Source of the DNA: Narthecium ossifragum
Taxonomy: Eukaryota > Streptophyta > Magnoliopsida > Dioscoreales > Nartheciaceae
Direction of reading: 5' to 3'
Length of the DNA: 64,000 nucleotides
Assembly: GCA_963920575.1 (NCBI GenBank)
Contig: OY986970.1
Coordinates: forward strand, 23,009,274-23,073,273
Positions 27,766 through 40,050 of the stretch are shown here, one piece after another. Both the position numbers and the translations under genes were made by a program. The notes under the pieces were generated by a model, which did no database searches, was not told the origin of the DNA, and was given only the letters and a program-made list of their open reading frames with translations. Numbering within the stretch: the stretch's first letter is position 1; each line of letters opens with the position of its first letter.

Positions 27766-27771
27766 CTGACC

Positions 27772-29250
27772 TTATTGGGCCTCTATCTTTGCCAGAGTTT
27801 GAGAATGTGAATGTACTAATTGGGTCAACTCATCGTTGTTTGGACCTTGATTTTGTTGTTGTGGAGGAAGAGGTGCTTGATTTTGGGGTCCTTGACTCTG
27901 GGGAGGTACATACGGTTTACTTCCCCAAGATTGAGATGGTTGATTTTGAAAAGGCCGATGTGGGGGTCGGAACGACGAAGTTTGGCCTCGAGAATTTGTA
28001 GGATATGATGGTTGGAATTTTGAAGGATAATTCGGAGTTTGAGCACCTATGGATAGCCTAGAATTAAAAGAAGTTGGTTGTTGGCTAGGTGTTCTCCAAG
28101 AAAAATTTGGGTGATCTCTTAAACCAGGGTTGTAGGAGTTGAAATAAGGATCATAAGCTGGTTTAGATTGACCATAAACTGCATTAATGTGTTCCTGTAC
28201 TAACTCAGGATAATGACATGCTAAATGGCAGTCAGTGACATCATGACCAGGAGCAGAACACAAGAAACAGATTTCTCCGGAAGATGGAATCATAGGAGGA
28301 ATAGATGAATCAACCTGATTTGTCGTTTGGGTAAGAACTTGATCTAGTTTCCTACTCAATGCATCAACTTGTTGAGCAAGACGGGTTGACTCATTTAATT
28401 CAAGGATTCCTCTAGGATTGGATTGGGTGGAAGGCCTGTGATTATTCCTAGAGGAGGTGGCATGATGTTGGGAGTTTTCAGCAAGTCTCTCAAAAAGCCT
28501 CCAAGAATTGTCAAGAGGATTGGTAATGAAAACTCCCCCACATGCAGCATCTATAGTCAACTGATGATTTTCCTTAAGGCCCTTATAGAAATGTTCTACT
28601 ATAGCCCATTGAGGAAATTGATGATGGGGACATTTTCTAAGGAGTTCTCTATAATGATCCCAAGCCTCATGAAATGTTTCATCGTCGGCTTGTCTAAATG
28701 AGGAAATTTCATGGCGAAGGTCACTTGTCTTGGTAATCGAAAAGAATTTTTCAAGAAATTGCGCTTGTAATTGAGGCCAAGTGGTGATTGATCGGGGTTT
28801 TAGAAAAGGAAGCCAATGTTTAGCTTTACCTTTAAGAGTAAAAGGGAATAATTTAAGTCGCCAAGCATCTTCGGCAAAATTATTGACACTTACTGTAGAA
28901 CTAATCAGAATGAACTCCTCGATATGATTGTATGGGTCCTCATGAGATAGTCCATGAAAAGTTGGTAAGGATTGTAAAAATTGTGGCTTAATCTCATAGA
29001 GAGCTGCCCCAATTACCGGAGGTTGAATGCAAGAGTTGGAAGTGAAAGAAGTTGGAACGTAAAAATCCTTCATGGCCCTACGACCCTGGTCCTCATGTTG
29101 GTTAGGATTGGCATTAGGTTCATGATGGTCATTAGGGTTATCCATGACTGAATGAGTAGGAGAAGATACTGACAGTTTATGTGCTGTAGAACAAGAAGCA
29201 AAAAATTCTTTCAACGTGAGAGAAAGATCTGGATCCTTATCATCACTCAT
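27772..29250 (-). pseudogene. Athila gag
   Basis: A 492-residue open frame starting MSDDKDPDLSLTLKEFFA. It contains the Athila-type gag core: PQFLQSLPTFHGLSHEDPYN, WRLKLFPFTLKGKAKHWL, FLEKFFSITKTSDLRHEI and HEAWDHYRELLRKCPHHQF. A cysteine/histidine segment ICFLCSAPGHDVTDCHL (zinc-knuckle-like) and a Gln/Pro/Asn-rich tail follow. Related elements run on in the same frame into protease; here TAA at 27772 ends it, so it may be cut short. It starts about 240 bp inside the 5' LTR. Confidence 0.88.
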
Positions 29251-29465
29251 TCACACATCATAAAGATTAACCAAGGTTTAGAAATACAAACGGTGCACTC
29301 TCAATGATGTGTTTGTTGGCGATTGCTCCTTCACCGCTTGGAAGGATGCCGCGTCGTTCTTCATCTACGGATCACAAAAAGATATGGAAATATTAGTATT
29401 GAAACTATTTTTGGTCTTTTATATAATAAGAAATACTAAGTAAACAACTCAAAACACCGTAAAAA

Positions 29466-29483
29466 TCCCCGGCAACGGCGCCA
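29466..29483 (-). other. Athila primer-binding site for tRNA-Asp
   Basis: Minus strand TGGCGCCGTTGCCGGGGA, six bases inside the 5' LTR. It is complementary to the 3' end of plant tRNA-Asp for about the first 16 bases. This primer choice is characteristic of Athila. Confidence 0.9.
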
Positions 29484-29489
29484 AAATTT

Positions 29490-31000
29490 TGATACGACTT
29501 GAAAAGTGTCGCGGCTTAACAAGTCTAATCAAAATTATAATAAATTCCGGTGCTCTACTTTAACTACTAAGAAATAGTAGATAGTGGAAAGTCCGAGTCG
29601 AGTCCACAGGGATTTAAGGGATTGAGATCGAACACTTAGTAAATTTCCTACTAATGAGTTGAGAAAAGATTGCAGGTTGAATTTAAACTAAACTTATACT
29701 AAAGGATTATGAATATGAAAGAAAGGACCACAGGATTCTTAATCAGTAACTAAGATTTTACCAAGTCTTCCTAAGATCAGGGCATGCAAACACGATGAGT
29801 GGCTTCCTAAAAGTTGATAAGTGAATGGCTAGTTCTCCTTATCACTCAACAAGTTCTGTTTAGGATTCCTTGTTGGCAAGAACAATTATCTAAATGTCAG
29901 TGATCAAATGATTAGTTACGTTTACTGCTAATGAACCCTCTTACTAGGATGAATTCATCGCAAATAACAATAATATGGATTAAGGTGTAAGATCGAGATG
30001 ACTTCGCATCTCGATGGCCAAAACTACAAAGGTAAGATGCATGAACGATTAGGGATGAAATGTAGTGGGACTAGCACTACTATAGTGGGACTAGCACTAT
30101 ACAATCCCTAATCACGAAGAAGATTCATCCGAGATATCATGGGATTAGTATGATCCTCTTATTTGGATGAATCCAATCCAAGCCCTAGCATACATAAGCT
30201 CTAGAATCAAGTGCAAACCAGGACAATCCATATATCCAGCAAGAAATTAACACCAAGATATAAAGAAAATAGGACGCAATCCATATAAACCAAACAAGAG
30301 TGTATACAAACCCAAGATCTAAGAAATCCTTAGTAAAAACTCTAGCTACATCATAAGAATCCCATGGTTAGGGTTTTTGCTACTCATCTTTAGGGGTCAA
30401 TCCATCGGTGGAAGTTGATGATCTCCTCCCACCATGGATCTCCTCCAAAAAAGCGTCGAAGAAAAGTGTAGCAAAAGATAGGAAAACTCTCCCCAAAAAC
30501 GTCTGGAAAAAGCCCCCAAAAATCCCTAAACAATGACTACTTATAGCCCAGGAAACAACCTCCCACCGATTAGATCTGAGCCGTCGATTTTAGACTCTGG
30601 CCGAGTCGGATCGATCGCTCTCTTGGAGTTGGATCGATCCGACTCATTTAATTGCTGGTAACTCCCGAGCCGGTTCGATCCAACTATCGAGTCCGATCGA
30701 TCGTGCCATTAATGTTACGCTACGTCCCATGCTGGATCGATCCGTCTAATCGAGTCCGATCGATCCTCCTGCTTGCTCTTTATCACCGTGCTGATTGAGT
30801 CGGATCGATCGCTCCTGTTGAGTCCGATCAATCTAAATTGCCAAAATCGCCAGAATACCCTTGTTTTAGCTCCAAAGTTGATCTAACTCGTAGCATGGTC
30901 TGTTATACCTGAAATGGGATAAAAGTAGTCAGTACAGCATTGTTCGGGCCCAACAAAGCCAAATTACAAGGGTGTTTCGTGCACTTTTCAAGTCTTATCA
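29490..31000 (-). repeat. Athila 5' LTR (right copy)
   Basis: 1,511 bp, near-identical by eye to the left LTR, with the same 19-bp inverted ends. Small differences include single substitutions and a few one-base indels. GATCGATC palindromes recur at 30608-30820. Confidence 0.95.
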
Positions 31001-31254
31001 ACCCGTGAACGCCCAACCGGGCCGGACGACGCGAACCGAAACCTACAAACCGCGAAAAAAATTTGGCGAGGGTTCCCTCTAATCTATTGGTGTCCCTAGC
31101 AATTCATCAAACACCCCCCAATTTAAAAACAACAATTAATAAGGAAGCCTCGAACCCAAGATTACAAAACCCAAAGTGTTTAATATACAAATCCTCGGAG
31201 AGGGGAAGATGATAAATCACATATTATATATAATTAAACCCCTTAAATTACCTT

Positions 31255-32674
31255 TGTTAGGCCTAGAGTGGTTGTATTTGATGTCATATTGCTTGATTTC
31301 AGGTTTAAGAAGGATTTGAGAAGAAATACAAGAAATTCGGTCAAAAATCATTAAATTCTACAAAAAGACCGCTCCGCTGTCAGTTTGAAAAGAATTCACC
31401 AAATTCTCCAGATATATCCTAAATTCCTGAAATTTGAAAACCTTATAGAAGACTTCAAGATAAACAACTTTCATGTTGGACACTGTGCGATATTCTGGAC
31501 AAATTAATAGCAGTTGGCAAGAATATGAAGATAAACAGATGCTGGGAAACTGGTCTGTCGATGCTCAAGAGAATATTCTCCAAATATTCCAAATAAGTCC
31601 AAATAATGTCACATCTTCGGGAGAGGACAGAAAGCTTCCTAATCTACATCTTTCATCTTGACCACATTTCCAAATTCCTGACCGGTTGAATCCAGTCCCG
31701 ACCGGAAGAGGCTGTCAGAATTAAACTAGGAAATCCGAGTTGCAATAGAGGTCCAACCCAACCTATAACCCTAATTCCGGGAATACACCGATAAGAAGGT
31801 GTTGTCTAGGCCGAAAATTGGGGGGTCTCTTGGAGCACTTTTGGAGGAGAAGGTTAGGGTTTTGAAGACGGTGATCTTTCCACGGGGATCAATGGCTTCA
31901 TCCTCTATACGGATTCATGATTTCCAAAAGATGAGTGGCTAGATTTCTTGTTCTTAGGAATACCATGAAACCCTAGTGTAACTTTTGATCTTTCTTAGTT
32001 TGATTTTTGTGAACTTCTCTACGTATAATCTCATGAATATGTTTTTAATGATTATAGAGTTGAAGGAACAGAGTTCCGTTGACGTATTATTAGTCCTACA
32101 TGATGGTTGTACTTGAGTGTAGAGATTCATGAGATAGTTTTCATGTGGTTTGTGATTTACCTTTGAGATAATCTATGCTACGTGAAGATAAGTCATGCTA
32201 ATGTCATTAGGAGTAGAATAACTTCAGATAATGGTAGGACCAGAGATGATTTATGCCAAACAAAGATAGATTATGCCGTTGGAAGCATAAAACCTTCTTT
32301 TAGGGATTCGTGTGAGCTTGTAGCCATACGATCCATAATGCTTAGAGAAGTGATCAAGATGATAACTATGGAAGATTTAGGGTGAAATTAGGGTGGATTG
32401 TGTATTTCCTAAGACATTTTTTTCCATCTGATTAAAACATTAATATTTTCTTTTGCTTTCTTACAAAGTTTCAGTTAGATCAATCTATCAATGAAGTGTT
32501 TGATTTAGATCAAGAGTTTTGAGAAGTGATTTTGTTTTTCCTAGTAATTCCCTGTGGTTCGACTCCGGATTTCACCACTAGTCTACGTGGTAGTATTAGT
32601 GATTGAATAAGGATATAAATTTAAGATTTGATTGAGGTTAGCAACGTTTTAACGACAACGTTCGCGAGCTATCA
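31255..32674 (+). repeat. Probable solo LTR of another Gypsy family inside X3
   Basis: This 1.4-kb stretch is absent from X1 at the matching place. It starts TGTTAGGCCTAGAGTGG and ends GCGAGCTATCA. Near its right end it has TCCCTGTGGTTCGACTCCGG, wording typical of the 3' end of Athila/Tat-type LTRs. I found no target-site duplication (ACCTT left, AAAGA right), so the limits are tentative. No gene is inside. Confidence 0.5.
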
Positions 32675-33809
32675 AAAGATTCAAATACAACATTAACACT
32701 CCCGTAGGAGACTAACTATCATATGGTTTAAAGCTGTAAATGATCACCACCTCTCAGACTCTGTCTGGCGCCACCGCACCGCTGACCAACTGCCCGGTAG
32801 GGGCCACCGAAGAGGAGCTAACGCCTGCACCTGCAAAATGCAGCCCGGGTAGGAGTGAGCAACTAAGCTCAGTAGGGAAACTACACTACGACACACAGAA
32901 GGAAGAGGGAAACGCAACAGTGTCGCCCTCAAGTAAGACCTGGGTGTATACAGAAGCCCCATAACCCCACCGCGTGTCCCTGAGGCCCACGATCATGGTC
33001 TTCCAGCCGAACTGGTCACATGTCAGGTCACACTCAGTAGTAGGAAACAACACTGCTGACTCACAAGCAGGAACCCGACACTGCAGGCGGAAAATGGCAC
33101 CGCTGAGTAGGCAACTCCTCTACTCAAGAGTCAACACAGTGGGACACCAGCTACACCTCAGCATCCGACTCGAGGCCGACACGACCTCTATAATCATCAA
33201 TCAACAGGTGTACCAGTCATCCAAGCCTATCACCAAGTCCAACTGGACACTACGATTCGAACCGGGTCCAAACTACCCAACCCCGGTCCTAGGCCTAAGT
33301 CCGAGCTTCCAGCCTCGGGACGGCGACCCACAGATCGCCCACGCCCTAACCATGCAACTAATACACAACAGAGATGTATGCGATGAACATACATAGTATA
33401 AGCAGTTAAGCATGCAATAGTATGTGCTGATAGCATAACACGGTCTGGGCTCGGCACACTGCCGGCCCGGGGTGGTGAACAGATATTTAAGGTATGGGAC
33501 TACTGCAGTGGTACAACACCAACTACCAGCCAGTCCACCAACAACCTGTATCAGGAAACAGCCCCGCAAACAATAGAGACAAGCCACGCAGGTAAAAGTC
33601 CTCGGCGCACGCCGGCATGCAAGGCTATGGAAACCGATAGGGCCACTCGCCCGCTTATTCTAAACATCCCAGCAGTCATCACCCTCCTAGTTCACCACTG
33701 CCCCTAATATGGAGCTAGCATGCTTAAGAGTATATACAAGATATAAAGCTGTAAAGAAATCTGTACATACAAAGCCCCGCGGGCAAAACCAAGGACAATC
33801 CCTCTTTGT

Positions 33810-34610
33810 CCTCAAAGGATCGATCCTTCCCCTAAGGGAAGATCGATCTTCCAAGCGACAGAGAGCATCCTCTCCAAATCGTGCCAAGGATGATCGATCC
33901 TTCCCCCCAGGAAGATCGATCATCCTCGCGATAGAGGATATCCTCCTTGCCGCACCAAAGAAGATCGATCCTTCCTCCCAGGAAGATCGATCCTCCCCGC
34001 GACAAGAGGATCCCATGCTACCCAAGGCACAAGGATCGATCATCCTCACCCGATGATCGAACATGCTCGGGTTCAGCATGACTAACAAGGAAGGATCGAT
34101 CTTTCTCCCAGAAAGATCGATCTTGTTGGGTTCTCCACCAAACCTCCGACGAGAAATACCGTCGGAAAACTCTACCAAATCCCACAAAACCTTGGGATCT
34201 GGTAGTACTAAGGACCACGAGTCCAAAACCGGTGAAAATACTACAAACTAACAAGTATTTACCAAGATCTAAGCAAAACAAGCTTCAATCAAACTCAAAC
34301 TCACAAAACCGGAAAAGAAGCATAGGTAGGATCCCCACCTAGGCTAAAGCAGCTTCAATCCCATCTGCAAGGCCTTGGATCGTCCGAAATCTCTTCAAAA
34401 TCCGACAGCTCTGAGCTCAAGAACGCGGATTTCAAAATGGATTCAAGGAAGAAGGTTGCGTCCGTTTTATAGACAAACGAACCGACCTATGAAAGATCGA
34501 TCTTTCCAAGAAGAAGGATCGATCCTTCCTGACGATCACACCTTGACTTTCTGGCATTAGAAGATCGATCCTTCTAGCAATGAAGGATCGATCCTTTAGG
34601 CGCAGAAAGC
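33810..34610. repeat. Palindrome array with GATCGATC cores in X3
   Basis: About 13 copies of a short palindromic unit with GATCGATC at its core and purine/pyrimidine arms such as GGAA...TTCC (for example AAGGATCGATCCTT near 33817 and GGAAGATCGATCTTCC near 33838). They are spaced 20-50 bp apart, with one larger gap at 34130-34480. Confidence 0.85.
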
Positions 34611-34805
34611 TAGACTTGGGCTAAAACTTAAGCCCAAGTCCGGATCATTTGATCCCGAATCCACCTAACCTTTCTAATCAAACACTAACACAAACATGGT
34701 CAGTGTGTGCACACACGGGTGTGAAACAAATTAGCAAGGCACAATTTACAAAATTGCCCTTGCGGTCTACAACGAGCCACAGGGGTAGAGGGGCAAGTCC
34801 TCACA

Positions 34806-35724
34806 CTTGGGATCATTCTGACTTCCTATACCGGAACTACATTCTGAATGGCTTGGACGACACGCTTTATAACGTGTACTTTTCCAAAAAGACTGCCAAA
34901 GAACTTGGGGAGTCTTAGGATAAAAAGTACAAGGTGGATAACATCGGTGTAAATAAATTTATTGTCGGCCGATTCATAAAGTACCATATGATATATGGTA
35001 AGAGCGTGGTGGATCAAGTGGAAGAGCTTCAACTCATCTACCATGACATGAGTGTTGAAGGTATGCAGGTTAATGAACCCTTCCAAGCAGCAACAATGAT
35101 TAAGAAATTGCCACCTTTATGGAAGGACTTCAAGAACTACCTAAAGCACAAACACAAGGAGGTAAGTTTGGAGGATCTCGTTCGGAGGCTGAAAGTCGAG
35201 CATGATAATTGCAAGACCGATAAGAACAACGGTCTTAGAATATATTCTAAGTCCAACTTAGTTGAGAATACCAGCGGTGTGAAGGATAAAACGTGCAAGC
35301 TCTTCAATGAAGGCACAAATGAAGGCAGTGGGTCTCAAAAGTTCAAGGGTCAGTGCTTTGTCTATGGGAAAACAGGGCATCTGGCCAAGGACTACCATCA
35401 CTGCCCAAATGTTGAAGGGAAGAAGAAGCCAGTTTCAAAGAAAAAGAAGACAACTCAAGCCAATATAGTTGAGGGTCTCGTTGCAGAGATGGATGACTTG
35501 CACCTAGTCGCAGCCATCTCAGAGGTGAATCTAGTTGGGAGCAACCAAAAAGAATGGTGGGTCAACACTGGCGCTACCCGTCACATTTGTTTTAACAGAT
35601 GGATGTTTGACAACTACCATGCAGTAGATGGAGAGTGCTACTACATAAGGAACTCTACAACCTCTAAGGTAGAAGGAAATGTGACCATGGAGCTGACCCT
35701 GATGGAGGTACTTCATGCGCCTTA
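34806..35724 (+). pseudogene. Copia-C gag, second part, and protease
   Basis: It resumes after X3 with DHSDFLYRNYILNGLDDTLY and FQAATMIKKLPPLWKDFKNY. A zinc-knuckle region follows that reads CFVYGKTGHLAKDYHHC, where the usual second and fourth cysteines are both Tyr (TGT to TAT would explain each). The protease motif reads WWVNTGATRHIC with Asn in place of the catalytic Asp. A TAG at 34918-34920 also breaks the frame. Gag and protease are dead. Confidence 0.88.
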
Positions 35725-38520
35725 GATACGCAAGAACCTAACCTTCAGGCTAGTTTTCGAGTTTCACAAAGTCATTTTGTCAAAGAATGGCATGTACTTA
35801 AGCAGAGGCTATATGATCGAAGGGTTATTTAAAATGAATGTAATGACTGTAATCCCAGAGGTCTAGACTAGTGAAGCCATAAAGGCTAGTGCATCTGTTG
35901 TAATCAATGTTGCCCAAAAAGCTAATAATAATGCCAAGCTTGCCTATGTGACTGAGTCTTTTAAATTATCGCACGAAAGATTCGAACATGTGAATAAAAA
36001 TTCAATGAAAAGATTATGTCTTTAAATCTTCTTCCAAAATTTAAAATTGATAAGGAATACAAATGCAAGGTTTGTGTTGAAGTAAAATTGGCTAAGATTT
36101 CATTCCAATCAATTGAACGAAGCACTGAACCACTAGATTCGGTACATACATATGAGTGTGATATGAAAAATATACAAAATAGAAGTGGTAAAAGGTATTT
36201 TATTACCTTTATTGATGATTGTATAATGTACTGCTATGTTTACTTAATGAAAAATAAAGATGAAGTAGTAGAGATGTTCACTCATTACAAGAATGAAGTG
36301 AAAAACCAACTCGACATGAGGATCAAAATGCTAAGAAGCGATAGAGGAGGTGAATATGAGCCACCTTTTGCTTAGAAATGTGCCGAGAATGACATTATTC
36401 ATCAAACCACTGCGCCCTATTCACCAAAACAAAATGAAATAGTTTAACGGAAGAATAGGACTCTAAAGAAAATGATGAATGTCATGCTGATTAGTTTAGG
36501 CATACCCCATAACATGTCGGAGAAGCAATACTTTCAGCAAATCATTTGGTGAATAGACAACGCACAAACGACTAGATAAGAGGCCTTATGAATTATTGGA
36601 AGGTCGTGCACCTAGTCATAAATTCTTAAGGGTATGGGGTTGTCTAGCAAAAGTATCAATTCCAATTCCTAAATGAATTAGAATAGAACCAAAGACGGTA
36701 AATTGTGTGTTCATAGGACATGCACAGGATAGTAGTGCTTATCGATTTGTTGTTTATAAATCGGATAATCCTGAAATGTATGTGAACACTATACTAGAGG
36801 CTAGAGATGCCATTCTTAAAAGACGTGTTCCTATATAAGCCTTTTCCTACAATAGAGGCTAGTGGGAGAGCTTATGACAACACTGAGAAAGAATGATTCC
36901 AAGGGTCCTTAGTTCATGAAGAGGATGAGAATCTAGACGGAGTAAGAGGGTTAGAAAAGAAACTCCTTTTGGCCTTGATTTTTTAACATATTTGTTAGGA
37001 TAGGACCATCGGATATTTAAGAAAGGAATGTCAACTCAATACACTCCTCTCTGAAAGGAAGCTGTGAAAAGTGAAATTGATTCCATCATATAAAACCATG
37101 CTTGGGAATTAGTGGATTTGTCACAATGATGTAAACCTTTGGATTACAAGTGAGTTTTCAGAAAGAAAATAAAAGCAGATAAAACGGCAAATACAATGCA
37201 AGACTTGTAATCAAGGGCTTTAAGCAAACTAAAGGGGTGGACTATTTTGACACATATTCTCTAGTCACGAGGAAAACATCAATTAGATTGATCATCGCTC
37301 TTGCGGCGCTAAATGATCTACAAATACATCAAATGGATGTAAAGACGGCTTTCCTAAATGCTGATCTAGAAGAGGAAATTTATATGGAACAAGACGAGGG
37401 GTTTGTGATTCCAGGGAAAGAAAAGAAAGTATACCGACTTGTTAAGTCTTTGTATGGATTTAAGCAAGCACCTAAAAGATGGGATGAGAAGTTTGATCAA
37501 GTGATGTTGGCAAACGGCTTTCACATGAATGAGTGTGACAAATGCGTTTACATAAAACGCAATAAAAATGAATATATTATTTTATGCTTTTATGTAAATG
37601 ACATGATCATCATTGGTAGCAATGATAATATCATAAAAGCTACCAAGAGTATGTTGCCATGAAACTTCGACATGAAGGATATGGGTATCATTGATGTAAT
37701 TCCAGGTATGAAAACCACTAAAACATCATATGGTTATGCTTTATCACAAAGTCATTATATTTAGCAAATGCTTGATAAATATGACTAAGGGAGTGATGCA
37801 CTAGCCAGGACACTAATAAATGTTCTCTCGCATCTAAAGAAACACTATGGTGAAGGTATACAACAATTGGAGTATTCCCGGATCGTAGGCATCCTGATAT
37901 ATCTCATGAACTGCACTCAATCGGATATTGCCAACTTAGTGAATAGGTTGAGTAGATACACAAGTAATCCAAGTGCAGATCACTGAAAAGCAATAATTAG
38001 ATTCCTTAGGTATCTAAGATACACAACAAATTCTGGACTGCACTATACAAGATATTCAACGGTACTTGAAGGGTACTCAGGTGCAAACTAGATCTTGAAC
38101 TCCAATGACACAAAACCCACGAGTGGATACATTTTTGTAATTGGAGGTGCAGTTGTCTCTTGGAAATCCTCCAAGCAAGCGTGCATAGTAAGGTTTACAA
38201 TAGATGTTGAGTTCATAGTTTTAGACCTAACTGGAGAAGAAGCAGAATGGCTCCATAACTTTTTAGAGGACATTACTATGTGGCCCAAACCAGTGCCTAT
38301 CATAGCTTACACTATGGTAGTCAGTCGGCAATAGGTAGGGCACAAAGTCATATGTATAATGGAAAGTCCCGACATAGACGTTGACGACATAATTCGGTGA
38401 AGAAATTATTATCGACTGGTGTGAAGCCTATGAAATGACTATGTGAGATCGAAGGATAATATTGCGGATCCACTAAACAAAGGCCTTCCTTAAGATTTAG
38501 TGGATATTTCATTGAGCGGA
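35725..38520 (+). pseudogene. Copia-C integrase, reverse transcriptase and RNase H
   Basis: A gag-pre-integrase remnant (SHERFEHVNKNSMKRL) is followed by the integrase core (KRYFITFIDDC, MLRSDRGGEYE, then HQTTAPYSPKQNE across stops). RT has FDTYSLVTRKTSIRLIIALA, QMDVKTAFLNADLEEEIYM and VKSLYGFKQAPKRW. The catalytic box is YVNDMIIIG, Asn for the first Asp of YVDD. RNase H follows ([20 protein letters not shown]) and the terminal ADPLNKGLP. Many stops and frameshifts break it. Confidence 0.9.
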
Positions 38521-39123
38521 ATGGGGTTGAAGCCTATGAAATGACTATCCTCCACAATGGCAACCCAATCTAGCTGATCTGGTGGACCCAGGTTCTAGGT
38601 TCAATGGAACAACCGAATTGGGGGGGTCACTAGGATCACTCGGGAAAATTACCTTACCTATTCCTATGATTAATGAGTGATAAGCATGCATAGTGTGAAG
38701 GGTAAGCTATACTTTTAATGATACTTATTACTTAAAGAAACAAGTCGGAGAATGGCATAATGCTCTTAATAAGAGATCACCTATATCGAGTAAGAAGGGG
38801 CCGCTTCTATGAGAACGATTTAAGGGCTGGTTTTCTAAAGCACTTGAATTCTACCATGCATGTGTAGGGCCAAAATGAACACAAAAAATGAGCCATCAAT
38901 GGTAAAAAAAATGCGCTGTGTAAACACTGTTGTATTGGTGTACATAAAAGTTGAACAGTTCAAGACATCGCGTTCACTGTTTAGCAAGCACATCCAATTG
39001 TGTTTCATTAAGGAAGGTTCAAAGCCGAAAGCTACCTCTCCTAGTTCAACAAATTTTGGTGGTACTCTCATGTGCATTAGGATCGTATTGCATCTGATCA
39101 GTCATTTGATTCATGTGAGGGAT

Positions 39124-39953
39124 TGTTGGATTTAATAAGCCCAAACCCTAATAAAACCTAATGTGAGGGTATGTGGTTTGGGCTAAATCTTGGTTGAATC
39201 AAATGGGCCTCTTGAAGCCTATTAGAAAAGAGCCATATGAGAGCCCATGCGTGCGTGTAGAATGTTTAGTCCCGTATTGCTTGGAACTAAAACATTGCTC
39301 TTGTTTATATAGAGCCTTGTGCATCTATAGTTTGAACTTATGTGAGATTTAGAGAGAGGCACCACACATGCACGCCATGCGTGTGCGTTTTTTTCCACAT
39401 GGCAAGTAGTCGTTCAAGAAGCTAAACAATCACAAGTGGGCTGAGCCACATTGAGTGAGCCATTAATTCATCAGCAGTGGGCTGAGTCACCTCCCTAGTA
39501 AATAACTAATCAACTAGCCTATTAATAGGACCCCACATCAGCCATTTTACAGCTAGCTCATCCATTCACCTCTTACCATACCACTTGCACAATAGAGGGT
39601 CTTGATTGAGACTACCATTCCATCTTAGAATTCGAAAGGAGATCGGACTACTGGCTTCCCTCCAATCGCAATGGATCGTTGTACCCTGAGAGCTCGTTGG
39701 CTGAAGAACCAGAAGCAAGGGATGGAAGGCAAAAGGAGCTTAAGGGCACAGTGTGGCACACTGGTCTCGATCAAGCAGATTTTCTTCATCGACGTTGTCT
39801 TCCTCCTCTTTTCTTTTTCTCTTTTTCGGATTAAAATGAATTTTCTTCGTCGTTGTCTTCCTCTTCTTTTCTTTTTCCAACACGTGAAGCTATTGTAAAG
39901 GATTCATTGTTATTATTAATAAAAAGCAAGACTCCTTATTGTTGTTTTCAACA
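39124..39953 (+). repeat. 3' LTR of Copia-C
   Basis: 830 bp from TGTTGGATTTAATAAG to TTTTCAACA. It is about 200 bp shorter than the 5' LTR because of an internal deletion near 39490. The right flank CCGAG is the target-site copy. Confidence 0.9.
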
Positions 39954-39958
39954 CCGAG

Positions 39959-40050
39959 CATGTCATGATTAATAACAAAACCCACCAAAGTAGACCTTCA
40001 CGTGGGATTGCATTAAATGCTATGGGATTGATGGACAAATGGCCTCCCCT
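39959..40050. repeat. MULE left terminal inverted repeat
   Basis: It starts CATGTCATGATTAATAAC and runs inward to about GGCCTCCCCT. It pairs with 42966-43076. Confidence 0.75.

Larger units (their letters stand above)
15709..31000 (-). mobile_element. Athila-like Ty3/Gypsy retrotransposon, 15.3 kb
   Basis: Full-length on the minus strand with two 1.5-kb LTRs and the 5-bp duplication ACCCG (15704-15708 and 31001-31005). In element order it has 5' LTR, tRNA-Asp primer site, gag, protease, RT, RNase H, integrase, a 5.8-kb region with an env-like reading frame, polypurine tract and 3' LTR. Gag type, protease motif, tRNA-Asp primer and the long region after integrase all fit the Athila lineage. 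It is not autonomous: gag-pol has several stops, a frameshift and an inserted MITE. The two LTRs look highly similar by eye, suggesting a fairly recent insertion. Confidence 0.93.
15692..34805. mobile_element. Solo LTR X3 in Copia-C gag, itself hit by Athila and another LTR
   Basis: It starts TGACGCGCCCCGACCCG and ends AGTCCTCACA, flanked by the 5-bp duplication CTTGG (15687-15691 and 34806-34810). The Athila-like element splits it after 17 bp. The remainder, 31006-34805, aligns by eye with X1 and X2, apart from a 1.4-kb insertion at 31255-32674. Its net length is about 2.4 kb, matching X1 and X2. No internal coding remains. Minus-strand frames at 33687-34281 arise from palindromic repeats, not a gene. 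Confidence 0.85.
14196..39953 (+). mobile_element. Copia-C LTR retrotransposon, 6.6 kb, expanded to 25.8 kb by nested insertions
   Basis: Two LTRs starting TGTTGGATTTAATAAG and ending CAACA lie at 14196-15228 and 39124-39953, flanked by CCAAG and CCGAG (5-bp duplication, one change). Gag begins at 15395 and is cut at 15691 by X3. Gag resumes at 34806-34811, followed by integrase, reverse transcriptase and RNase H to about 38520. Without the X3 block the element is about 6.6 kb, a normal Copia length. It inserted at the left end of a Mutator-like element. Confidence 0.92.

Noticed and set aside
33687..34281. Minus-strand frames up to 179 codons in X3
   Set aside because: They are made of repeated Asp-Arg-Ser words from the GATCGATC palindromes and match no protein.
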